The position numbers and the translations under genes were made by a program. The notes below the pieces were generated by a model. That model saw nothing but the letters and a program-made list of their open reading frames with translations. It was not told where the DNA came from and did no database searches. 5,989 nt of DNA from Acidobacteriota bacterium (GTDB lineage Bacteria; Acidobacteriota; Terriglobia; Bryobacterales; Bryobacteraceae): assembly GCA_021788955.1 (NCBI GenBank), contig JAJYKC010000184.1, positions 1 to 5,989 on the forward strand, in the 5' to 3' direction. Below, piece by piece: positions 1 to 5,209 of this stretch; the stretch's first letter is position 1; the number at the start of each line of letters is the position of its first letter.

Positions 1-1014
1 GCTTGAAGCATAGGCGTTCTCCACCACGGCCATGGTGTGGTAGGCATCTTCTACCGAGGCGGCCAGTTCCGGACTCACTCCATCGAGGTACGCCATCAGG
101 TTGGCCATGCGCCGCCAGAAGGCGTCCGGGAACCAAGTGCCGTCGAGCGGCAGCGACTTCCATTCGGGCCGGTCCGAGCCGACGAGTTCGACGTATTCGA
201 ACTCGTCGGCCATGCCGTGCGGGTAGTCAAGCAGCACGCCCATCCTGGTTTTGAGTGCGCCGGCCGTGCCTTCCCACTTGATGTAGCTTTCCTGGTGCTT
301 CGGGCCGTAGGCGTGCGCGTGGTTGGCGGTGACATTGGCGCGAACCGTATCGGCGTAGTCGAGGATGATGGTCGAACGCGTGGAGGCAAGTTTCGGCGCG
401 CGGGGATGTTTGAGAGTCTTGGCATACACGGCGGAAGGGTCGCCGCAAAACGAGCGGATCAGGTCGACGTGATGGACCGAGTGATAGAGAATTTCGACGC
501 GGGGAGCGCTTTCGAGAAACGGCCACATCTCCCAGGGCGTATAGCAGGTGACGCGGACCTCGATATCGGTAAGTGCGCCGATGCGGCCTTCGTTAATCAT
601 GCGGCGCGCTTGCTCGACCGCGGGCGCGAAACGCAGTTGGAAATTCACAGCGGCGGTGAGACGCCGGGCGCGGCAGAGTTCGCGAATGGCGCGCGCCTGC
701 GCCAGGTTTTCCCCTAGCGGCTTTTGGATTAGCACGGCGGAGCCGGCGGGAAGCGCGGGCAGAAGTGAGAGGACTTCGGAAGCCGGGATTGCGACATCGA
801 ACACGGCGCCCGAAGGAGCGTTTTGGACGGCGTCGGGCACATCCGCGGCCACATAGGGGATGCCGAACTTGGTGGCCAACTCGCGCGCTTTCCCGGGGAC
901 GAGATCGCAAATCGAAGCCACGCGTAGGCCGGCTTTCGAGTACGCCGGAAGGTGCGCGTCCCGCACGATGCCTCCGGCGCCGAGGATGACGATTGGCCGG
1001 CTCGAAGTTGCCAT
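1..1014 (-). CDS. Gfo/Idh/MocA-family NAD(P)-dependent oxidoreductase (3' end beyond window)
   Basis: About 338 residues are visible; the reading frame has no stop before the left edge, so the C-terminus is missing, probably by little. The N-terminus is a Rossmann fold with a glycine-rich turn GAGGI (residues 12-16), followed by HLPAY, and an acidic Asp37 closing strand 2, which usually favours NAD. The family's EKP motif appears as QKP (97-99), keeping the catalytic Lys98. A second motif, HSVHHVD (178-184), sits where the family carries its substrate and catalytic His/Asp residues. The last visible stretch (ASVEDAYHTMAVVENAYAS) matches the family's usual C-terminal helix. Known members oxidise, reduce or epimerise sugars, inositols and related polyols in the cytoplasm; the substrate here is unknown. 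The ATG at 1014 has no Shine-Dalgarno site but lies just after a good promoter. The gene is divergent from an IclR regulator that probably controls it. Confidence 0.93.
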   Translation of the reverse strand, partial: MATSSRPIVILGAGGIVRDAHLPAYSKAGLRVASICDLVPGKARELATKFGIPYVAADVPDAVQNAPSGAVFDVAIPASEVLSLLPALPAGSAVLIQKPLGENLAQARAIRELCRARRLTAAVNFQLRFAPAVEQARRMINEGRIGALTDIEVRVTCYTPWEMWPFLESAPRVEILYHSVHHVDLIRSFCGDPSAVYAKTLKHPRAPKLASTRSTIILDYADTVRANVTANHAHAYGPKHQESYIKWEGTAGALKTRMGVLLDYPHGMADEFEYVELVGSDRPEWKSLPLDGTWFPDAFWRRMANLMAYLDGVSPELAASVEDAYHTMAVVENAYASS

Positions 1015-1026
1015 GAGAATGAGGCA

Positions 1027-1056
1027 ATTTTACTTGAGAGAAGAAGTTTTTGTCAA
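1027..1056 (-). promoter_or_regulatory. Sigma70-like promoter of the oxidoreductase gene
   Basis: On the minus strand a perfect -35 box TTGACA (1056-1051) is followed after 18 bp by TAAAAT (1032-1027, 5 of 6 to consensus). Transcription would begin near 1020, only about 6 nt before the ATG at 1014, giving a nearly leaderless mRNA, which fits the absence of a ribosome binding site. The -35 box overlaps that of the opposing iclR promoter. Confidence 0.6.
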
Positions 1057-1079
1057 AGAAAAGAGTTTTCCCATATAGA
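1050..1079 (+). promoter_or_regulatory. Sigma70-like promoter of the iclR-type gene
   Basis: TTGTCA (1050-1055, 5 of 6) and TATAGA (1074-1079, 4 of 6) are separated by 18 bp. The predicted transcription start, about 1086, is almost at the ATG at 1088, so the message would be leaderless or nearly so. The box is weaker than the opposing minus-strand promoter, as expected for a regulator expressed at a low level. Confidence 0.45.
1058..1070. promoter_or_regulatory. Candidate IclR-family operator (13-bp palindrome)
   Basis: GAAAA-GAG-TTTTC is a perfect 5-3-5 inverted repeat, which can also be read as GAAA-N5-TTTC. GAAA/TTTC half-sites with a short spacer are typical of IclR-family operators such as those of IclR and KdgR. 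It lies between the -35 and -10 boxes of the iclR promoter and just upstream of the -35 box of the oxidoreductase promoter. A protein bound here could repress iclR and affect both genes. Binding by the adjacent regulator is inference. Confidence 0.45.
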
Positions 1080-1087
1080 ATCGAGAC

Positions 1088-1882
1088 ATGGTGCGCCGGA
1101 CCGACAAGCCGAAACAACGCCCGCGATACGCGGTGCCCGCTCTGGACCGCGGTCTCGACGTGTTGGAAGCGCTCTCGGCGAGCGCCGTTCCGCAGACGCT
1201 CACGGATCTGTCCCGGACGCTGAATTACGCCCCAAGCGGGCTCTTCCGGTTGTTGACGCGCCTGGATACGCGGGGATACGTGATCCGTGACGCGGCGTCC
1301 GGCCGGTACAGCCTGAGCCTGAAACTCTTCGAGCTTTCGCATACCCACTCGCCGGTGGAGAGCCTTGTCCGGGCCGCGGCCAAGCCGATGCGGGAGTTGG
1401 CGGAAACGGTCGAGGAGTCCGTGCACCTGAGCGTAATCCACCGCGGCCGGTTGCTGGTGCTGCTCGACGCGGGGAGTTCGTCGAAGGTGCGGATCTCGAT
1501 TGAGGCCGGCTCGCAGTTTGCGCCGGTGGAGACTACTTCGGGGCGACTGCTGTTGTCTTACTACCCGGCGGAGGAACTGGTGACGTTGCTGGCTCGCGAT
1601 CCGGAGTATGGGGCGATGACGGCAGCGAAGCGGAGGGGGTTCGACCGTGAGTTGAACCGCATCCGCCGCGCCGGGTTCGCCATCACGCGCAGCGAGGAAC
1701 GCGCCGGTCTGGTTGATCTGAGCGTGTTGGTGGGGAACCCAGCCATCGGGCAGGCCTCCGCCCTCGCGATCGCATGTATTCGCCGGGTTACCAAGGCGGA
1801 GATTGAAGACATTCTGGCCGCGATGAAGCAATGCGCGACTAAAATCACGCGCGCGCAGGGTCTAAGTGAGGCGGCGACCTGA
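1088..1882 (+). CDS. IclR-family transcriptional regulator
   Basis: The 264-residue length is typical of the family. Residues about 15-77 form the N-terminal winged helix-turn-helix, with the recognition region around TLTDLSRTLNYAPSGLFRLL (37-56) and the wing RGYVIRDAASGRYSLS (62-77). Residues about 90-255 form the IclR effector-binding domain, seen in HLSVIHRGRLLVLLDAGS (113-130), AGSQFAPVETTSGRLLLS (140-157) and RRAGFAITRSEERAGLVDLS (193-212). Family members bind small metabolites, often sugar acids or aromatic compounds, and repress or activate adjacent catabolic genes. An in-frame TAG at 1076-1078 leaves ATG 1088 (or GTG 1091) as the only sensible starts. The gene is divergent from the oxidoreductase and convergent with the GH38-like gene, so it probably controls sugar-related genes here. 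The inducer cannot be inferred. Confidence 0.95.
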   Translation: MVRRTDKPKQRPRYAVPALDRGLDVLEALSASAVPQTLTDLSRTLNYAPSGLFRLLTRLDTRGYVIRDAASGRYSLSLKLFELSHTHSPVESLVRAAAKPMRELAETVEESVHLSVIHRGRLLVLLDAGSSSKVRISIEAGSQFAPVETTSGRLLLSYYPAEELVTLLARDPEYGAMTAAKRRGFDRELNRIRRAGFAITRSEERAGLVDLSVLVGNPAIGQASALAIACIRRVTKAEIEDILAAMKQCATKITRAQGLSEAAT

Positions 1883-1897
1883 GGCGCTTTAGGCGCC
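1883..1897. repeat. Short inverted repeat at the convergent gene junction
   Basis: GGCGC-TTTAG-GCGCC forms a 5-bp GC stem with a 5-nt loop. It starts immediately after the iclR stop codon and spans the stop codon of the GH38-like gene. It may add to transcript 3'-end formation on both strands, but it lacks an adjoining T-run. Confidence 0.35.
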
Positions 1898-4480
1898 CCG
1901 GGGCGGATGCCCCTTCTTGTTTGAGTAGCGGTGCAGCGCAGCGCGCTTGGCCGGTGGCACCAAGGGATCCCATGCCATTAACGGCGCGGGAGTGGGTACG
2001 TCGCCGGTTGTGCGGAAGCGGAGCGTGACGATCTGCTGCGGCCGCACGGGAAACTCATAGTGTTCGTGGCCGGGGAGCGGCGTGGCGTGCTCACCGGCGA
2101 GATTCGTCTGTACGGCGCCCGAGTGCGGGAGCGGCATCGTCACGTAGGCTTTCCCGGCAACACCCAGGCACTCCGCCAGCCTCACTTCAATGAAGCGGCC
2201 ATCGCGGCGGATGGCTTCGACGATGATGTTGTCGCTCGAGGTGAGGAACGACGCGGGTTTCTCCACGCCGGCTTCGAAGCCGTAAGCCGGGCTGTTGTAT
2301 TCCCAGGCCGCGTGAGGAATGCGCGCCTCTGCCCAGGGTGCTTCGTGGGCGAGGATCGAGTATTCGAGCACGTGGCGGCCGTCGCCTGAGAGCCACGAGT
2401 TCGGGTAGCCATAGTACTTGTTGGTCGTATTCAGCAGGAAGATGATGGGCGTCTTTGCCGTCAGTTCGCGTCCGGATAAGCCGCGGTCGAAGATCGCGAA
2501 GCCGCCGCCGTCGGTTAGAGTGTAGTGCGACCAGCGCAAGGCGGGGGTGATGCCCTGGTTGTGGCCGGGGAACTCCTCGGTCGGCTCCGGCCAGGCGCCG
2601 TGCGTGAAACCGTAAGGGATTCCGCGGCGAACTTCGGTCACTTCGGCGGCAAGCGGGAATTCCGAGACAACGACGGTGCGGTCGGGGATGTCGTTCAGCG
2701 TGGTCTCGAAGTCGATTCGAGGGGAGTCGTGATAGAAGCGGGTGATGCGTTGGCAGGCCCCGCCTCCGTAGAAGGCTCCTTCGGCGATGACGGTTGTGGC
2801 GAGAGGCCCTCGGGTAACGCGCACGGCGACGGCGGAATCCGACGACGTAGCGAGGCGGATGCGTTGGGCTCGGGGAAGCATGAAGTCGCCGGGGTCGCCG
2901 GACTGCTTCGTCGGCTTTTCCGCCACGATGACGTTGGCTGGGCCGCTGAGCAGTTCGCGGCCCGAGGGTTTCAACCGCAAGCTCAGGAGCGCTCCGGTGC
3001 GCGCGTCGATGCGCGCCGAGTAGAACCGGTTCTCGATTGCGTCCGGCAGGGGAATTTGTTTGGCGGCCGCCGCGGGCGCAGAGGATCGCTTCGCGGGCGT
3101 GAGCGAAACGGAGGCGAGTTTGGGCCGGCAGATCGCGCGCCCATCCGGCAGCGCCTCGGCTTCTACGCCGTCGGGCACCTCGGTGGATCTGAGCATGAGC
3201 GGGTCCTGCCGTTCCCAGTTGAGGGCGTTGAAGAGGGCCACGCTATTCCCTTTGCCGGCGACGGCGCGCGCGGCCGCGGTTAGCACGGCGTGCGACGCGT
3301 TCTCTATGCTCTGGAACCGGTCGGCGGCGTCCCAGGAATCGGGAGTCTCGAACACCATTCCGCCGGCCGAGCCCCAGAGCGTATTGCGGTCCGTATCGAG
3401 GAACAACTGCAGCCACGAGTGGTACAGCGGCTCGATCGGGTAGGTGTACCGCGTCCGCAGGCTCGCGGCGGTTGCGAGCATTTCCGCTGCTTGCAACTGG
3501 TGTTCGCAGCGCCGGTAGGAGGTTTTCACGCGCGGATTTTCGATCCAGAATGAGTCGAAGAAGTACGTGGTGCCGCCGCGCATAGTCGGAATTTGCACGG
3601 CGCCGGAGGCGAGTTGCGGCGCAACCGCGTCGAAGTATTTCGACAGCGTCGTGAAGTGGAACTCCCAGTTCGGGTCGATGCCGCGCCACTCCTTCAAGAA
3701 GGCCGTCGGATAATCAGGCCGCTTGGGCGCCAGGTTGTAATCGCCGTTACCGCCGAGGGCGAGCACGGGAGCGCCGGCAGGGGTGATCTTCGCGCGCGCG
3801 GCCAGTTGCCGTTCCAGTTCGCCGATTTGCGCCTGGGTAAATGGGGCGGTGACGCTGAAGATCAAACCGAGGTCGGCGTAATGGCCGGGCGCGATGGCGA
3901 GCGTCCGGGTCCCGTCGGGCGCTTCGAGCCAATGAATCGCCGATCCCGTGGTGTTGCCTCGCGTGTAGACGTAGGCCTCCAGGCCGAGACCCTTCGTGAT
4001 TTGAGCCATCTGCGGGTGGGTTCCGCAGACGTCGATGCACCAGGCGAAGCGCGGGCGGACGCCGAAGACCTGCTGCTGCCAACGAAGTCCTTCGAGCCCC
4101 AGGCGGACCAAAGCCTCGCCACCCGGCAGGTTCACGGTCGACTCCAGGAAGAAGCTGTTGACCAACTCGACACGCTTGGCCCGGATGGCCGCCTTTAATT
4201 CGCTAGCGCGTTCGGGATGGAAGTTCAGCATCGCGATCATGTTGTTACATTCCGAGAGAACGAACGCGTAATTCGGGTCGTCGCGGACGCGATCCAGATG
4301 GTCGAAATAGCTGTTGGCGCAGTAAACGCGCTCCATGGAAAAGTTGGTCAGCCAACCGCAACTGGCCGGGTGGAAGTTGGGAACGATGAACACTGTGCGC
4401 GTGGTCTGGCCGTGGGCGGACGCCGCGGCGGCGCTGCCGGCGAGGAAAGTTCTGCGGGAAATCAGCTTTCGGGATTTCAT
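1889..4480 (-). CDS. Tat-exported glycoside hydrolase family 38-like (alpha-mannosidase-related) protein
   Basis: The 863-residue protein starts with a Tat signal, SRRTFLAG (8-15) and an Ala-rich segment ending ASAHG (20-24), so it should be exported folded. The GH38 layout follows. The catalytic domain (about 28-300) contains WCIDVCGTH (147-155), whose Asp150 aligns with the family nucleophile and zinc ligand. The helical middle domain (about 300-395) contains RVKTSYRRCEHQLQAAEML. The C-terminal beta-sandwich region (about 410-840) has ALFNALNWER (415-424) and RTGALLSLRLKPSGRELLSG (494-513). The usual HxD zinc motif near the N-terminus reads HPASCGW (37-43), with Ala replacing Asp, and the later HHD/HD motif reads LDTDRN (361-366). 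Mannosidase activity is therefore uncertain; it could be a divergent retaining glycosidase or a non-catalytic relative. An in-frame TAA at 4498-4496 fixes the ATG at 4480, which has no clear ribosome binding site. Confidence 0.85.
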   Translation of the reverse strand: MKSRKLISRRTFLAGSAAAASAHGQTTRTVFIVPNFHPASCGWLTNFSMERVYCANSYFDHLDRVRDDPNYAFVLSECNNMIAMLNFHPERASELKAAIRAKRVELVNSFFLESTVNLPGGEALVRLGLEGLRWQQQVFGVRPRFAWCIDVCGTHPQMAQITKGLGLEAYVYTRGNTTGSAIHWLEAPDGTRTLAIAPGHYADLGLIFSVTAPFTQAQIGELERQLAARAKITPAGAPVLALGGNGDYNLAPKRPDYPTAFLKEWRGIDPNWEFHFTTLSKYFDAVAPQLASGAVQIPTMRGGTTYFFDSFWIENPRVKTSYRRCEHQLQAAEMLATAASLRTRYTYPIEPLYHSWLQLFLDTDRNTLWGSAGGMVFETPDSWDAADRFQSIENASHAVLTAAARAVAGKGNSVALFNALNWERQDPLMLRSTEVPDGVEAEALPDGRAICRPKLASVSLTPAKRSSAPAAAAKQIPLPDAIENRFYSARIDARTGALLSLRLKPSGRELLSGPANVIVAEKPTKQSGDPGDFMLPRAQRIRLATSSDSAVAVRVTRGPLATTVIAEGAFYGGGACQRITRFYHDSPRIDFETTLNDIPDRTVVVSEFPLAAEVTEVRRGIPYGFTHGAWPEPTEEFPGHNQGITPALRWSHYTLTDGGGFAIFDRGLSGRELTAKTPIIFLLNTTNKYYGYPNSWLSGDGRHVLEYSILAHEAPWAEARIPHAAWEYNSPAYGFEAGVEKPASFLTSSDNIIVEAIRRDGRFIEVRLAECLGVAGKAYVTMPLPHSGAVQTNLAGEHATPLPGHEHYEFPVRPQQIVTLRFRTTGDVPTPAPLMAWDPLVPPAKRAALHRYSNKKGHPPRGA
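1900..1922 (+). terminator. Possible intrinsic terminator of iclR
   Basis: GGGGC-GGAT-GCCCC forms a 5-bp GC stem with a 4-nt loop, followed by the T-rich run TTCTTGTTT. It lies 18 bp after the iclR stop. It is inside the 3' end of the convergent GH38-like gene, encoding part of its last residues, so the iclR transcript would overlap that gene antisense. The stem is short, so efficiency is uncertain. Confidence 0.4.
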
Positions 4481-4522
4481 CGGGTGCTCGGCAATTTAGT
4501 GGACCGCGGCTTCGGCTTGGCG

Positions 4523-4545
4523 GCTTGCCATAGCATATAGCAAGC
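4523..4545. repeat. Inverted repeat upstream of the GH38-like gene
   Basis: GCTTGC (4523-4528) and GCAAGC (4540-4545) are perfect complements around an 11-nt AT-rich centre, about 43 bp before the GH38-like start codon. The AT-rich centre reads TATATGCTATG on the minus strand and could include a weak -10 element, which would make this a plausible operator over the promoter. It could also be a short hairpin in the 5' leader. Confidence 0.35.
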
Positions 4546-4704
4546 GGCGTGTCCTGGTCCGTCGAGTTTCGCCGTCCACCATGCCGCGGTCTCGGCGAGC
4601 ACAATACCTGCCGGCGCCGGCAAAGGGAGAGTATGCCGTACGGGGGGCTCCGATTCCCCGTCTCGCGGCATTAAGCCGGCGTTCGTAGCCGCCTGGCAAA
4701 TCTC

Positions 4705-4720
4705 GACTAGTGTAGTAGTC
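4705..4720. promoter_or_regulatory. Imperfect 16-bp palindrome, possible operator
   Basis: GACTA-GTGTAG-TAGTC has perfect 5-bp outer arms, and 12 of its 16 positions are symmetric. On the minus strand it contains ACTA-CAC-TAGT. The TACA/TGTA-like core recalls operators of BlaI/MecI/CopY-type repressors, but no such regulator is in the window, so the assignment is only a suggestion. It lies about 225 bp upstream of the GH38-like start. Confidence 0.3.
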
Positions 4721-4813
4721 CTTCCTGTCCTGGTGGAGGCAAGGGGCCATCTCGGCTGGATTCAGGCGGGGACAATCCGGCCGAATTAGAAGAAACGAGC
4801 TGAACGACCGCGC

Positions 4814-4828
4814 AGATACCTCAGATAC
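4814..4828 (+). repeat. Direct repeat of AGATAC with 9-bp period
   Basis: AGATAC occurs at 4814-4819 and again at 4823-4828, immediately before the extended dyad at 4828-4855. Two short copies can arise by chance; they are noted because of their position beside a strong inverted repeat. Confidence 0.25.
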
Positions 4829-4855
4829 AGGCGATGTTACATCGTAACAAGCCTG
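4828..4855. repeat. Extended dyad-symmetric element (28 bp)
   Basis: The core TGTTAC-ATC-GTAACA (4835-4849) is a perfect 6-3-6 inverted repeat. It is enclosed by a second matched pair, CAGGC (4828-4832) and GCCTG (4851-4855), with 2 and 1 unpaired bases between. Together 11 base pairs could form. There is no T-run on either side, so it is not an intrinsic terminator. It could be a binding site for a dimeric regulator or a structured RNA element. It lies near the middle of the long intergenic region, so it could serve either flanking gene. Confidence 0.5.
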
Positions 4856-5164
4856 CGAAGGGTACGGGAGAATTCTGCGTTATGCAAATTGCGCATTTCT
4901 TCGCTTGCAGGGCGACCGGGAACAGCTTACGTTTGGAGTACGAATTGGCGGCGAGGCGTGCGGTTTACTGAACCACCCTCCCGCCGAGATGGCAGCGGAC
5001 GTAACCAGCAGATCTCAATGGGAATTGTCCCGAATTGTGATTTCGCCATTCTGATCGCCGGCGAAGGCGTCCGATTGTGAGGCAAAGTGTTTCAAAACCA
5101 GACAGTGGCTTTATCCTTTTCTGAACAATTGGGCCGGCCTGCGGAGCCTGGTCGAACGAATCCA

Positions 5165-5188
5165 CCGGCTCCCGTGCCGGGGTTTTTT
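5165..5188 (+). terminator. Terminator-like hairpin with T6 run, in the leader of the response-regulator gene
   Basis: CCGGC (5165-5169), a 6-nt loop and GCCGG (5176-5180) form a GC-rich stem, followed by GG and six T residues (5183-5188). This is the shape of a plus-strand intrinsic terminator. It ends 21 bp before the ATG at 5210. No plus-strand gene ends just upstream, so it would terminate either a leader RNA of the response-regulator gene or a small non-coding RNA. GGAGCC at 5143-5148 can pair with GGCTCC at 5167-5172, which would break this stem and could act as an antiterminator. Confidence 0.5.
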
Positions 5189-5209
5189 CGTCCCGACGCT
5201 TCCATTCCT

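Larger units (their letters stand above)
4481..5209. other. Long intergenic region between divergent GH38-like and response-regulator genes
   Basis: These 729 bp separate the start of the GH38-like gene from the start of the response regulator. No frame here gives a recognisable protein. Short open frames exist on both strands, the longest uninterrupted plus-strand frame running about 4541-4790, but none has a good start with a ribosome binding site or a recognised motif. The region does hold several dyad-symmetric elements (4523-4545, 4705-4720, 4828-4855) and a terminator-like hairpin (5165-5188), listed separately. It should contain promoters for both flanking genes, but no convincing -35/-10 pair was found for either. 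Confidence 0.6.

Noticed and set aside
37..717. 226-codon plus-strand open frame
   Set aside because: It is antisense to the clear Gfo/Idh/MocA gene and has no recognisable domain; high GC keeps opposite frames open.
593..1831. 412-codon minus-strand open frame
   Set aside because: It crosses the oxidoreductase, the AT-rich promoter spacer and the whole IclR gene out of frame. Its composition (Arg, Pro and Gln rich) is that of a shadow frame.
2525..3283. 252-codon plus-strand open frame
   Set aside because: It lies antisense within the GH38-like gene and is Gly/Arg rich with no motif.
3593..4198. 201-codon plus-strand open frame
   Set aside because: It is antisense to the catalytic domain of the GH38-like gene, with no domain and no ribosome binding site.
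4496..4750. 84-codon minus-strand frame starting at ATG 4750
   Set aside because: The translation is Arg-rich and unlike any known protein, and two other frames of the same stretch are open as well.
4889..5080. 63-codon plus-strand frame with a TTG start
   Set aside because: No ribosome binding site, no recognisable motif and a rare start codon; it overlaps the palindromic patch at 4881-4896.
5087..5120. Possible promoter (GTTTCA ... TATCCT) for the response regulator
   Set aside because: Only 3 of 6 and 4 of 6 matches to consensus, which is expected by chance in this amount of sequence.
5131..5182. tRNA-like stretch (GGTCGAACGAATCC resembling a T-arm)
   Set aside because: No acceptor, D or anticodon arms can be built around it, and the T-arm match has extra bases.
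5087..5209. GTG-start N-terminal extension of the response regulator
   Set aside because: The receiver fold begins at the ATG at 5210. The extra 41 residues match nothing and would be encoded by a terminator-like hairpin and T6 run.
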